In this document: piece by piece, positions 1-11,401 of the stretch
How positions within the stretch are numbered: position 1 is the first letter of the stretch
Layout of the letters: every line of letters begins with the position of its first letter
Translations under genes and position numbers: made by a program
Notes under the pieces: generated by a model
Seen by the model: only the letters and a program-made list of their open reading frames with translations
What the model was told of the DNA's origin: nothing
Databases searched by the model: none
Origin: Narthecium ossifragum
Taxonomy: Eukaryota; Streptophyta; Magnoliopsida; Dioscoreales; Nartheciaceae
Length of the DNA: 64,000 nucleotides
Reading direction: 5' to 3'
NCBI GenBank assembly: GCA_963920575.1
Contig: OY986970.1
Coordinates: 23,567,274 to 23,631,273, forward strand

Positions 1-1743
1 TGTATGCTTCAAGATCTAGTTCCTTGCCACCTTTACATTGATTCTTCTTTTTCAACTTCTTCAGATCTTCAGCATACCTCACATGTTTTGGCTTCTTTCC
101 GGTGTTGTACTGGTATTTCGGATCTTTTTTTATGCCCCTCTTTTTTGCCTTTACCCTTAATACCATGGAGCTTGGGTCAATAACTTTGGCTCTTTCCAAC
201 TCATTCTTGAATTTTTCTTGTTCTTGAGCCAGTTGTGCATGAGCATCATGAATGGTGTCTTCGTGCTCCTTTCTCATTAAATTGATCTCTTCATTTAATT
301 TCCTGATCATGGACTCTTGTTCGTCATACTTTGCAATTTTTTCTTCTGCTTCTTTCTGCAGTTTTGCTTTTTCTTCTGCTTCTTTCTACAGCTTTCCTTT
401 TTCTTCAGTGAGCACTTTACACTCCAGTTTCTTTTGGCTGAGTTCATCTGTTGCAAGCTGTAATTTGTTCTTAAAAGACGATAGAGTCCTATCTTTAGCT
501 TTCAAATCTCCTGTCAGCTCTTGAATCTTTTTTTCAAGTGGGGAGGCATCAGCATTCAATGGAGGCACACTGATTGGATTTTCAATTGCTTCAAGCCTCT
601 CCTCCAACATCTTTTTCTCCATCATGAGCTGTAGATTGTCTTTAGCACACTTATTGAGCTCCTCTTCCTTTCTCTTCATTGAAAGCACAATCTCCAATTT
701 ATCGCATTCAAGTAGTTCGATCTTCTCCCTCATACCAAGTATCTCAGTATTTGCAGCCTCGACATCCTTTTTGAGCCCATTGATCTCAGTCTTCAGCTCA
801 TCAATGATGCTAAGGTTGGGCTGTATGTTTGGCCCACCATTTTACAGAAGAAAGATAAAAATGAACTTGTGCATTCAACAGAAGAAAGATGAAAATGAAT
901 TCATAGATAAAATCAAGTGACACTTACATTTCTGTACAAGTCATGAAGGCTGTCAGGCCCTACGTCATCTTGAAACTCTTCTTCCACATCAGGTTTATGA
1001 ACTTCAACCTAGAGTTTAGAATGTCATGTGATAATTAGATGCTGATTTCATGTTATTGCATAGGAAAGTCAGAAACATGAAAATGACACTCACATTATCA
1101 ACATGAGTCTGTACATATGACTCATCATTCAATTGGATATCAACATCATGCAGACAAGACTGTTCTTTGTCATGCGATGAGTGTGAGGAAGATGCTTCTT
1201 CATTGTCATCCCGGTCATCTCCTCCATTTTCATCTTCTTCATTTTCATCTTCTTCATTTTGCTCTTCTTCTGCTTCATTTTCTTTTTGAATGCCATCATC
1301 ATGGTCTTCATCAACTTCTTCATCTCCTTCATCAGTGAGCTGAGGATTCACATATTCTTGTAGCTCTTCTTCTGTTGGATTTAGATTTTATGGATTGCCC
1401 TACATCAATTGCCATGGAAATTTGCATAAATCAGTTGGAAAGATCAAAGATAAGAAATGTATATGATGCTGAACTAATTTAGCTCACCAGTGTTGAAATG
1501 ATGTCATGGTCTACAAAGATCCCTCTTCTTCCCTGATTCAGGTCCCATTTGATGCATCTCGGCATCATGTCTTTGTTAATGATGGGTGTAATCACGCCTG
1601 TCAGCTCGCAATACCAGTACTGCAAAAAAAAACATAGGAAAATGCTGACTAAATTTGTATTCCTTGACACATGCAACTATCGAAAGAAGCATAAGATAAC
1701 CAAACTTGATTATCCAATTAAAAGATAAGAATCAATTGTAAAG

Positions 1744-2055
1744 ATAATAATAGATCAGAGAGATGAAAGTAGACCAGAGAGATGAAAGTGGACCAGAGAG
1801 ATGAAAGTGGACCAGAGAGATGAAAGTAGACCATAGAGATGAAAATAGACCATAGAGATAAAAATAGACCAGAGAGATGAAAGTATAGATGAAAGTATAC
1901 CGGAGAGATGAAAGTAGAGATGGAAGTGGACCAGAGAGATGAAAATAGACCAGAGAGATGAAAGTAGACCAGAGAGATGAAAATAGACCAGAGAGATGAA
2001 AGTAGACCATAGAGATGAAAATAGACCAGAGAGATGAAAATAGCGATGAAAGATG
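1744..2055. repeat. 19-bp minisatellite in an intron (GATGAAARTRGACCAGAGA)
   Basis: About 16 head-to-tail units of 19 bp, with some 12-bp partial units, fill the intron between the exons at 1488-1619 and 2118-2743. Units differ mainly at GATGAAAGT/GATGAAAAT and CAGAGA/CATAGA. The same core recurs outside the array at 2785-2830 and 3135-3245. The apparent reading frames across the array come from the 19-bp period cycling through three frames and are not genes. Confidence 0.9.
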
Positions 2056-2784
2056 AACATCAATTGCAACTATTAAAAGAAGCATAATATAATTGTATTC
2101 AAGGAAGGAACTCATACCAGTAAGAGGGTTGTGCATCCTTGGACCCTTGTGGGAGTGGTTATCTTCTTATTCATTGATTCCACAAGGTATTCCAAAATGG
2201 CACCACTCCAGTCATATGTTGTCATCTTGTTAAGATCTTCAACGAGCTCCAAATAACCCCATGCAAGCTGTGGTCCAGAAATAGTGAAGAAGAAGGATCC
2301 AAGGAGTATGAGGCAGCAAAGTCTTACACTATCCTCTTGATTTGTTTTTGTTTTACCAGAAAACTGCCTCACTAGCTCATTCTTCAAGGAGCTCAGATTG
2401 ATTTGTTTGAGGCCTCTGAATACTCTATCCCCGAAGGCCGAGGGCTTCTTCTTCGGCCCCTTGAAAACTTCTATCTTCCTATCACCTTCTATCAGCCCAA
2501 AAATGATTTGAACATCTCTCTTTGTAATCATATGATTTTCCTTTCCAAACCTGAATGTGTGACTATATTGATTGTATCGATTGAGTATTCGTGTGATGTC
2601 CTCGTCACGCTTTATACACATGTTCTTGGTGATCTTCCTCTCATAGATCGCTAAGAACAGTGCATAAAATGGGGTTTTCATCATCAAGTCAAAATGTGTA
2701 GGCTTAATAAGTGTGTGAACTTGCTCAAACAGTGACACAATCCCTGCCAAAGCTTATTTGTATTGTTGTTTACGCTAAAAGATG

Positions 2785-3245
2785 AAAATGAACGACAGAG
2801 ATGAAAATGATCAGAGAGATGAAAATGAATCCACAAAGAGAGAATGACACAGATGAATGGAGATATGTTAATTATCCAATCCTTATAACAAATAAAAAAA
2901 GAGACACATCACACACACACACACATATACCATTTCTCAGAATGGAATCTGTTAATTATCCAATCCATATAACCAAATTACTGACAAGATGTAGAGCGTT
3001 TTGCTGCAGATCTGCATTCCTTCGAATTTCAAGCTTTTCCTGTCGTATTCTAAATCTACAGCTAGCTTGAGAAAGATTCTAACTCTAACCAGTTGTTTTA
3101 TAAGATGGACAAGTCTTTCACTGGTGGAAATTGATCATATATGAAAATGATCAGAGATGAAAATGATCAGAGAGATGAAAATAAACCAGAGAGATGAATA
3201 TGATCAGAGAGATGAAAATGAATGACAGAGATGAAAATGACCTTC
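2785..3245. repeat. Dispersed copies of the GATGAAAATGA/CAGAGA minisatellite
   Basis: Two further clusters (2785-2830 and 3135-3245) of the same 18-19-bp motif, here mostly as GATGAAAATGATCAGAGA, flank a putative small exon of the minus-strand gene. A short CA run lies at about 2912-2924. No other gene is visible here. Confidence 0.8.
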
Positions 3246-3552
3246 AATGAAGAGAAATCCTACAAATCAAATAATAAGTATAATATAGTTGAAGAGATAG
3301 GGTTTCAATGTGCCTAACTGACTTTCCATCTCTATTTTCATCTTTTTCATCTTTTTCATTTTTTTAGGGTTTTATCCGATTGAAAACATATGAGTAAACC
3401 TTAAAACACATTGCAATCATAAAATCAAGAAGATAAAAATGGACTTGTTGGCATCAATCGCAAAGATGAAATGAATGTCAAAGATAAATCCATCGGAATT
3501 AATAGATAAATGGATAAGAATCGAAACTTACCGTCTTCACATTCTTCCCCAT

Positions 3553-4319
3553 CCTCGTTGAAGTCTGGATTAGGGTATCCGGGTTGAGAAAGATGAAAAT
3601 GGAGGTGAGAGGGATGGACCGTTGAGGAGCTGCAATGTTTGTGAAGACGCCGAGGTCGATAGAGACGACAGAACGCTAGGAATCAAGAGTCGAGTGAGAC
3701 GCCGGAAGAGAGCGAGCGAGTGCGAGGGGTGGAAGATGAAAATGGAAACGGAGAAGCTGGTTGGAGAGGAAAATGGAAACGGAGAGCTGAGCGAGTGCGA
3801 CGGGAAGGATGATCATAGGCACGCGAGGGCAGTCTCGTCCTTTTTATGTTATTTGGGGTTTTTGCCCTAGAAACTAGCAGCGCGGGGTTTTTAGCAACCC
3901 TGTTTGGGTTTTGGACGAACGACATGTGTAATATGGGGTTTTGGCCTAATCCCCCTAATTTAAATGACCTTTCTCAGGAACATCAAAAGTAAGGCAGAGC
4001 AAAGGGGCTAGCATTCCCTAATTCTTCGAGTCCACTCCGAGCTCATTTGCGATGCAGATCACAGAAGTTGTTGATGCTTAAGTGCTCCTTACAATGGACG
4101 ATCGAAAATTACATGGCTCATCCGGAAAATATGATTTAATGGGCAGCAGCTGGATACATAAAAAGAAGAAACTCAGCATAGGCTGCATAACTGTAGGAGG
4201 ACAGTTTCTAGCCATCAAAATGTCAAACGGTAACAGAGGGAATTCATGACACTGAGATCCACATATAAGCAAGGCTGCATGAGTCTGCCCAGTATTAGTT
4301 TAACATTGCTAACAAGTGC
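3553..4319. other. 5' flank of the minus-strand gene and 3' flank of the PPR gene
   Basis: Positions 3580-3830 are GA-rich and carry more copies of GATGAAAATGGA, so the intron motif continues into the presumed 5' region. Open frames here (for example 3622-3870) are low complexity and match nothing I know. From 3970 to 4319 I see only unremarkable sequence downstream of the PPR stop codon. Confidence 0.5.
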
Positions 4320-6263
4320 TCACCAGTAATCCCCACAAGAACAGCAGCCTAGCTTAAACCGATGAAACCTGTTTGGATCCCTCAGAATGATTTCTCGGTC
4401 ATAAATCACTGAAACATATTTGAAAAACTCATGGCACTCTCTACACATCCGAAGATTATTGTGTACCCGAATCAACGCTTCACCTCCAGAATTCAGCAAG
4501 ACAAAAGCTAGAGCCAGTTTCTCTGTATGGGCACTCAAATCATTTGCCTTTTCCTCTTCAATTGACATATAAGATACAAAACTGGCCTTCTCCATTGCTA
4601 CTTGTAATGTCCCCAGAAGCTCATAGATTTTTCTCGAGAAAGGCTTTAAGCAATGCCCGACGGTAAACCTGTGTACCTTCCCCTTTATTTCGACCCAACT
4701 ACATGCAGGATTCGGCTTGAGTCCTAATCCCTTCATACATGATCTCACCTTAGCAAATTCCTCCTTTAAGCCAGCATCAGCATACAATCGAGACAAGAGC
4801 ACATAGTTGCCTTCATCAAAGGGATCCAGCTCTAAGGCTCTCTCAGCTGCATACTTCCCCAACTTGATGTTTTTATGAATCCTGCAAGATGAAAGAAGTG
4901 TTCCCCACATGAACTTAGATGGTTGCAACGGCATTTCCTTTATAAAGTCACGAGCTTCTTCAAGTCGGCCTGCTCGCCCATAAAGATCCACCATACAAAC
5001 AAAATGCTTTATCTCTGGAATAATGTTAAAGTCTCTCTGCATTGATGTAAATAGTTCTTGGCCTTCCTCAATTAGGCCCCCATGGCTGCAAGCTGAAAGT
5101 AGAGCAACAAAAGTTACTCCATCTGGCATAATTCCTGATTGTCTCATCTGATGAAAAGCTTCTAAAGCTTGTTTGCTCAAACCATATGCACCATAGCCAG
5201 ATATCAATGTTGTCCAAGTTAATAAGTTCCTTTTGGACATGCTTTTAAAAATGAAGATTGCAGGTTCTATATTCCCGCTCTTGACATACATGTTAATTAG
5301 AGCATTAAACTCAATCAGGATTTCTTCTTCACTGATATCACTGCTAAGTTTAAGAATATAGCCATGCAGCTCCTTTCCCCTTCTGAAATCCATGGTGACT
5401 GCACATATATTTAGCACTGACACGAGCGTAGAAGATCTTGGTCGCTGCCAACCTTCTATGATCATGCTCCTAAAATACTCAAGTGCAATATGAAATGATC
5501 CTTCTAGATAATAACCATTGATGATCAAATCCCATGAAATCAAGTTCCTCCTCTTCATGCTACCAAAAACCTTCTTAGCATAGCACATTTTTCCACATTT
5601 CAGATACATATGAACCAATGCGGTCTCCAGTATCACATCAACTTCATCAAGCAACCCACCTCTGAGAGATAAACCATGAAAAATTCTGCCTAAGGTAAGC
5701 TTCAGTAGCTGAGAGCAAGCAGATAATGCACTAGTGACTGATATCTTATTGGGCCTGATTCCCTCTTTGAACATCCTATAGAAGAATTCCAATGCTTCAT
5801 TGCTGAGTCCATTTTGTGAGAATCCAGAAATCATTGCTGTAAAAAGTACCACATCCCTTCTAGGAGTTTCACATAACAGACGAGGAGGCGCATTGAAACA
5901 ACCATACTTGAAGTAGAAGTCTACTAAACTGGTTCTTACAAAGAGATCCTGAATATAGTTAAACTTGAGAGAGAACCCATGGATTTGCTCTCCATGAACC
6001 ACAGCTTCTTTTAGATCGAAAGAAAGCTTGAGAAGAGATGGAATGGTGAAATTGTCCGGTCTAATGCCTTGCTTCTGTGATTCTAAGAAATGAGCCAAAG
6101 CTTTTCTAGGCTGGCCTGAGCTGAGGTGAAACCTCAAGGTTGAATTGAGATCAAAGGTGTCGCAATTTTTGGTTTTGAATGATGCAAGAGAAGCATACAT
6201 GAACCTTTGTAGGCAAAGGAAAGTCGTTTTGGGTCTGATCTTATTGGTATTGCCTTTTAGCAT
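4320..6263 (-). CDS. PLS-class pentatricopeptide repeat protein with E and DYW domains
   Basis: A single-exon, 647-aa protein with an ATG start and no internal stop. Tandem PPR motifs run from about residue 35 to 470 (for example DVVLFTAMISGFSQNG, NLLTWTTLISGYGAYG), followed by E/E+ and a C-terminal DYW domain ending in the residues DYW. The DYW deaminase signature is kept: H-x-E at 579-581 (HTE), CxxCH at 607-611 (CRECH) and the terminal CxC near 641-643. In this family PPR repeats bind a specific organelle transcript and the DYW domain performs C-to-U editing in mitochondria or plastids. The PG-box is degenerate (NPACSW instead of a PG-containing form). The N-terminus is Lys/Arg/Thr-rich and could be an organelle transit peptide. 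The RNA target cannot be told from sequence alone. About 230 bp upstream lies a duplicate of part of this gene (6496-6722). Confidence 0.93.
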   Translation of the reverse strand: MLKGNTNKIRPKTTFLCLQRFMYASLASFKTKNCDTFDLNSTLRFHLSSGQPRKALAHFLESQKQGIRPDNFTIPSLLKLSFDLKEAVVHGEQIHGFSLKFNYIQDLFVRTSLVDFYFKYGCFNAPPRLLCETPRRDVVLFTAMISGFSQNGLSNEALEFFYRMFKEGIRPNKISVTSALSACSQLLKLTLGRIFHGLSLRGGLLDEVDVILETALVHMYLKCGKMCYAKKVFGSMKRRNLISWDLIINGYYLEGSFHIALEYFRSMIIEGWQRPRSSTLVSVLNICAVTMDFRRGKELHGYILKLSSDISEEEILIEFNALINMYVKSGNIEPAIFIFKSMSKRNLLTWTTLISGYGAYGLSKQALEAFHQMRQSGIMPDGVTFVALLSACSHGGLIEEGQELFTSMQRDFNIIPEIKHFVCMVDLYGRAGRLEEARDFIKEMPLQPSKFMWGTLLSSCRIHKNIKLGKYAAERALELDPFDEGNYVLLSRLYADAGLKEEFAKVRSCMKGLGLKPNPACSWVEIKGKVHRFTVGHCLKPFSRKIYELLGTLQVAMEKASFVSYMSIEEEKANDLSAHTEKLALAFVLLNSGGEALIRVHNNLRMCRECHEFFKYVSVIYDREIILRDPNRFHRFKLGCCSCGDYW

Positions 6264-6495
6264 CAGTTATGCAGCTGTTCAAAAAATTGGCAATACTCTT
6301 CTTTGCTGAATTAAAATGCCACTTCTATATATAGATCTCATATCCTGCAATGAAAATATCGGTGGACAAATATCAAACATGTGATGTGCAATACAATGAA
6401 CATTTAAGACAGCACAAATTGGAGAGTGGGTTGACAAAACTTATAGATCAACAGCTAAATCCGATGTAGAGAACAGCATGCACACGCTAAATCAG

Positions 6496-6922
6496 ATGTG
6501 TACCTTCCTTCCCCTTTATTTCGACCCAACTACATGCAGGATTCGGCTTGAGTCCTAATCCCTTCATACATGATCTCACCTTAGCAAATTCCTCCTTTAA
6601 GCCAGCATCAGCATACAATCGAGACAAGAGCATATAGTTGCCTTCATCAAAGGGATCCAGCTCTAAGGCTCTCTCAGCTGCATACTTTACCAGCTTGATG
6701 TTTTTTTTATGAATCCTGCAAGAAGGATCTCTTGTTCATCTCAGCTGCTTCCTTCTCAAACCTCTCCATCACACGCTTGTCGAGACCACCAAGCCTGTAA
6801 ATGAGATGTCCATGTCCAGTAGTAGTCGACATGACCAATGATGATAATGCTGAGTTGATATGAACCTTCTCCTTTACCCATGTTCGCTGAAACTTGCTAA
6901 TGAACAAAGTTAACTGCCTCAT
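6496..6922 (-). pseudogene. Chimeric fragment: duplicated internal PPR segment joined to an EF-1alpha N-terminal fragment
   Basis: Positions 6496-6722 are nearly identical to 4669-4890 of the neighbouring PPR gene, in the same orientation, with a few substitutions and small indels. The copy stops abruptly at about 6722 and continues into about 160 bp matching the start of translation elongation factor 1-alpha on the minus strand ([15 protein letters not shown] and [15 protein letters not shown]). The EF-1alpha part lacks the GHVDSGK nucleotide-binding loop and is frameshifted there, so it cannot be functional. This is a chimeric gene scrap lying in the 5' flank of the PPR gene. How it was made (retroposition, template switching or transposon capture) cannot be decided from the window. 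Confidence 0.85.
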
Positions 6923-7228
6923 TAAAAAAAGAAGATGAGAGTTAGAACATTGGCTACCAAGCTATTCCTAGAACTAGTAAAATGAAAACTAAAACATCCT
7001 CACAAGAGTTACACATACACACGCTTGCAGTGGCTGCATTGGCATATCAGGATCATCTGTGCATGTCACTAAAGTGGCCAGCAATTATGGACGTCAATGG
7101 GGTGACTAAATGGGTTGATTACCATGTTCATGAGTCGGCTAAGATTAAATGAGGCAAATCCGTTAGAGATATGGGGCGGGGACATGTTTATATAAACCCA
7201 CCCCAACCCGTCCTGTTTATATAACGAT
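6923..7228. other. Intergenic; no gene seen
   Basis: Unremarkable AT-rich sequence. A GC-rich piece at about 7170-7215 (ACCCACCCCAACCCGTCC) resembles 11990-12010 (ACCCACCCCAGTCCGCC) and may be two parts of one older element split by later insertions; this is weak. Confidence 0.4.
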
Positions 7229-7625
7229 ATGTTTGGTTTGCAAAATGAATGGGGAATGGAATGGGGAATGGAATGGGAATGGGAATGGGAATGGGATTAG
7301 GAATGAGGATGATGCGGCATATTTGGTTTGCACAAAGAATGGGATTAGGAATCATACTTGAAGGTGTTTGGTACACAAAAATAAGTGTCGGAATGGAATG
7401 GGAATATGATATAAATAACCATGTTATATTATAATCGTCATTAACTGTCATTCCGTCAGGAATGGAATGAGGGATTCCGGGCTATTAAATAGGATAGCCT
7501 CATTCCCAACTTGTCAGGAATGAAGCATTCAATTCCCAACTTTAATATCTAACCAAACAATAGAATGGGATTTGATCAGGATTTGACCATTCCATTCCTG
7601 GCGGTTATGTCCAACCAAACATGCC
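7229..7625. mobile_element. MITE-like element with GGAATGGAATGG-rich interior
   Basis: Ends are short inverted repeats (ATGTTTGGTTTGCA at the left, CCAACCAAACAT at the right) about 390 bp apart. Each half is rich in GGAATGGGAATGG or its complement, so the element can fold back. The left part contains a near-perfect GGAATG tandem run (7250-7300). Its own copy of TTTGGTTTGCACAAAGAATG at 7322 suggests an internal duplication. I did not find a clear target duplication, so the superfamily is unassigned. Confidence 0.6.
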
Positions 7626-7700
7626 GTAATATATTAGGTGGGCCCATCACTTTACACTAATCATCATCTCTCTCCTAACCACCCAATAACCGCCACCCTG

Positions 7701-10184
7701 TGTCGCGCCCCGACCCGCGAAAGCCCAACCGGGCCGGGCGACGCGAACCGGAACCTACAAAACGCGGAAAACAAAGCTGGCGAGGGTTCCCTCTAACCTA
7801 TTGGTCTCCCTAACAGTTCACCAAAAGCACCCCCAATTAAAACAACAATAATTTAACAACACCTCGAACCACAGATTTAAAACTCAAAGTGTTAATATAC
7901 ATATCCTCGGAGAGGGGAAGATTCAAATACAACATTACTCCCGTAGGAGACTATCTAACATAGGGTAAAAGCAGTAAACGATCACCACCTCTCAAAGTCC
8001 ACTAGGCGCCGCCGCACCGCCGACCAATTACCCGGTAGGGGCCACTGAAGAAGAACTGGCGTCTGCACCTGCAAAACGCAGCCCGGGTAGGTGTGAGCAC
8101 TAAGCTCAGTAGGGATCTACACTACGCCACACAGAAGGAAGAGGGAAACGTAACAGCGTCGCCCTCAAGCCAGACTCGAGTGAGCTACAATGGTCCCATT
8201 ACCATTCACCGGTGGTCTCTAGGCATATCCAACCATGGTCACCCCAACGGACTGGGCCCATCCTGGATACACCTAGTGTCGCAGGGTGCCAGCTGTGGTC
8301 ACCCAATTCACCATGGGCCCACACTGATCCCCTACTGGCAGGAACGGACACTGCCCAAATAACAAGACCCGCCACCGGTGGCATCCTCAACACCTGACTT
8401 GAGGCCGACACGACCTCTACAATCATCAAGCAACCAGTGTACCAGTCATCTAAGCCTATCATCAAGTTTGACTGGACACTACAATTCAAACCGGGTCCAA
8501 ACCACCCAACCCCGGTCCTAGGGCTAAGTCTGAGCTTCCAGCCTCGGGACGGCGACCCAAAGATCACCCACGCCCTAACCAATGCAACTAATGCACACAT
8601 CAACAATGCATGCTATGATATACACAAATAAGAAGCAAAGCATGCAACAGTATGTCAAGCATCATATAAGTCAACTGGATCGCTGCAGCGGTACTACCAA
8701 CCGCTGCCAGCCGATCCGCAGCGGGTCCCGGCATTACGACGGTACCACGACCGTCAACAGTGAACTCGTGCAACGGGAAGCAACCCCGAAAACCGCTGAT
8801 GAACAGTAAACAATATAATATTAGATTCTGAAATATAATATTATATTCAAACACCCAAAACCACCACTTAGGGGCTAATTGATCCCGTCGATCCGACATC
8901 CAAACGACGTCGGATTCAAGATCCAACTTAGCCACCAGTAGGTGTATATACCAGGATCATCATATCAAAAATTCATAATCATCCAACGGTTGGATTAACG
9001 GAAAAAACTAATCAAAAATCGTTAATCAAACTAACTTACCCATTAATTGCTGCAACGCAGCCCTTCAGTAAAACATTCATAACAAATCGTAGAAAAATTG
9101 GAAAAATACGAAATAAGATGTAATGGAAAGCTAACGAGTAGATGTACAACTCTTATGTTTATCAAAAGCCAAGATCATGTACACGCCGGCCGAAAAACTC
9201 GCTGCAAGCCGGCTGTTCTTCAAGAACAGCAGAAAACCGGAAATCCAAGACTAATCATGCATAAAATCTACTCAAATATCAACTGATTAACATGAAACTT
9301 AAATCAGTAATTCTAATAGGCATAAGAAATCCAACAAAACAAGGATCAACAAGATCCAACGGCTAGATCTAAGGAAAACAAAAAAACAACACAGTAGGTA
9401 TCACCCTACCTAGCAGCGCTTTCCTCGGCTGATTCCCCACGAGTTGATCACCAACAAGCTTCCAAACCACCTCAGGGATCTTCCTTTCGTTGTCGCGGAT
9501 CCAACGAGCCTTAAAACACCGAAAAAGATGGTCGGAGGAGGGAGAACAGAGGTGAGGAAGATGGCTGCCGGAAACAGGGGAAAAACACGGCTCTCGGGAG
9601 AAGAAAGAAGGAGGAAGAAGAAAGGAGGAAAAGGAGGAAGAGAAAAGCCGGGGGAAGGGGGAAAAAGTGAGGGGAGGGGAGGGAAAGTCCTCCCCCTCTG
9701 ACAGGGGAGAGCGACGGCCAACGGCGGCCGTCCTTGCGAAGCAGAAAAAGCCACCGACGCGATTCCGATCGATCGCTCCAAGGAGCGATCGGTCGCTCGC
9801 GCCCCGGATCGATCCCAACACCAAGTCGGATCGATCCGAGCGGGTCAAACCCACCGACTCGCTCACGAGTCCGATCGATCGTTCTAAGGAGCGATCGATC
9901 GCTCAGGGGTCGTCAGCTGCCCAAGGGCAAGCTTCCGTGCGCCCGAGCTGGGATCTTCCAATCCCGGGTCCACCTAGCCATTCTAAACAAGCATTAACAC
10001 AAACAAGGTCAATGTGTACACACGCGGGTGTGAAACAAACCAACAAGGCTCAATTTACCAAATTCCCCTTGTGGTCTAAGAAACAATGCGATCCACCGGA
10101 TCGCGCGCTCGACGCGAAACAAACCAACGAGCCACGGGCCCGACCCAGCCGATCGACCCAGGAGTAGAGGAACGGGTCCTCACA
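7701..10184 (-). mobile_element. Solo LTR A (2484 bp) of the TGTGAGG...CGTGACA family
   Basis: The element begins TGTCGCGCCCCGACC and ends GTCCTCACA, that is TG...CA, and is flanked by a perfect 5-bp duplication CCCTG (7696-7700 and 10185-10189). These are the hallmarks of an LTR retrotransposon, and with one terminal unit and no coding interior it is a solo LTR. It is homologous to the copies at 41387-43841 (opposite orientation) and 46802-50849. A stretch at 9755-9905 contains repeated GATCGATC-type palindromes. Open frames inside (for example 8199-8606, 9369-10310) match no known protein and are treated as chance. Confidence 0.88.
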
Positions 10185-10189
10185 CCCTG

Positions 10190-10514
10190 CACGTGGCTTT
10201 ATCTTCATCGTCTGATATACCTGGCTTAACTTGGATCGAGCGTCTCTATCCGTCTGATAGGATGCACTTGATTTTATATAATAGATATTATGTACGTATA
10301 ATCTCAACACTTATCCTTATATACCACTATCACTTTTACCTGAGGAAAGTCAAGTTATGAGATATTCACTTCAATTAATCGTTGTCACATATATAAGCTA
10401 ATCGCAATTATAATACTTATTTATCCAACGGCATTTGTACTAAATATAAGACACCTACTGGGTTATCGTCTCTTATCGTGTTGCTTTTATTGTGTCTATA
10501 CATAATTTTATCAT
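10190..10514. other. Intergenic; no gene seen
   Basis: AT-rich sequence between the solo LTR and the first MULE. No coding potential or RNA gene recognised. Confidence 0.5.
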
Positions 10515-10857
10515 TTAAATTTAGGGTTATTTACTTTTGAGACCTTGAAAACTTCTTAAATTACAAATGTACCCTTACAATCTTTGTATTTACATATGTA
10601 CCCCTGAAAACTTTGAGAAAATACTAAACATGCCCTTCAGTTACTAGCTGGTGAATATTGACGGAATATTGAGGGAATATTCCTAACGCCGTTAACATTA
10701 GTATGTAAAAAGACTGTTTTGCCCTCATCTTCATCAACGTCCACCCCCGAGTCCGGCGAGGGGAGCGGAGGAGATACGACGGTGTTACTCCTCGTCGGAC
10801 ATCGCCCTGAGCTCACCCCTCCCTCATTTCCCTTTTCGCAAACCAGATACCACCCCC

Positions 10858-10983
10858 GAGTCTGGCAAGGGGAGCGGAGGAGACGACGACGGCAAGCTTG
10901 GTGCCCAGGCGGATGCTGAAGATGGGGCCGTAGGTGCGTGGGTTGGGTTCCAAGGAGAGAAGGCTGCCCACGATGGGTAGGCT
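10858..10983 (-). pseudogene. Captured cytochrome P450 N-terminal fragment
   Basis: The minus strand encodes SLPIVGSLLSLEPNPRTYGP followed by IFSIRLGTKLAVVVSSAPLA, the proline-rich hinge and first beta region of plant microsomal P450s (closest in feel to CYP706/CYP76). The usual dozen residues between the hinge and YGP are missing, and the haem-binding half is absent. It is an internal scrap within Pack-MULE 1 and cannot be an enzyme. Confidence 0.75.
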
Positions 10984-11130
10984 GGTGGGTCTATCTCCAT
11001 CCATTGTCGATCATGTCCTCCGCCGAGGTAGCGCAGCGCTTGGTCTCGTCGCGGCTCGGCTCGCGCTCGCACTCGCATACCGTGTCGCCTATGGCCCGTC
11101 CCAGTGCGGTGTCCAGCCGCACAACGAAGA

Positions 11131-11401
11131 ACAATTGGCTCTCCATGAAGAACTTCCCCGGCTCCACCACCCACTTGTTCCCCATCACCTTCTTCTTCGT
11201 GTCGATTGCGGCGTCGGTGGTGGATGCAGTGGTTTGCGTCGCAGAGGACGCAAGCTCATGGGGGACGACGAAGGCGTTCTTGTTGTCGGTGAAGGTGACA
11301 CCGCCGGACTTCGAGTAGGAAGTGAAGCTGGTGTTGTCGCCGTTGTAGCTCTTGAAGGTGACGTTGGGGTTATTGGCGCCTTCCGCGTAGGAGTTAAACC
11401 G
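11131..11401 (-). pseudogene. Captured PG1-beta/BURP-family fragment
   Basis: The minus strand encodes FNSYAEGANNPNVTFKSY and SFTSYSKSGG, the FxxY repeats of the polygalacturonase-1 non-catalytic beta subunit family, followed by WVVEPGKFFMESQL, typical of the segment before the BURP domain. The BURP domain itself is missing. The frame is open across the fragment and then runs into unrelated sequence, so Pack-MULE 1 is a two-gene chimera. Confidence 0.8.

Larger units (their letters stand above)
1..3552 (-). pseudogene. Degenerate multi-exon plant-mobile-domain/DUF1985-like gene with acidic and coiled-coil exons; 3' end off window
   Basis: I read a chain of minus-strand exons with GT-AG borders: a tentative 21-nt start exon 3532-3552 (MGKNVKT, donor GTAAGT), then 2118-2743, 1488-1619, about 1094-1372, 928-1008, and 1-820 continuing off the window. 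Exon 2118-2743 encodes about 208 aa resembling the plant mobile domain/DUF1985 proteins of MULE- and Ulp1-type transposons (ITKRDVQIIFGL, then a long helical region). Exon 1488-1619 carries the typical PRCIKWDL stretch. The next exon is almost pure Asp/Glu, and 1-820 is a Lys/Glu/Leu-rich coiled coil. A TAG (386-388) interrupts the coiled coil where the neighbouring repeat unit has CAG, and the acidic exon has a TAA just upstream in frame, so the copy is probably dead. No protease or transposase catalytic motif is in the window. I infer a transposon-associated gene rather than a host gene; its biochemical role is unknown. Confidence 0.6.

Noticed and set aside
1732..2136. Long minus-strand frames rich in HLSGLFSSLWSTFIS
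   Set aside because: They are translations of the 19-bp minisatellite; the period makes all three frames look repetitive. Not a gene.
6340..7000. Helitron capture as the origin of the PPR/EF-1alpha chimera
   Set aside because: No convincing 5' TC end or 3' hairpin plus CTRR was seen, so I only report the chimera.
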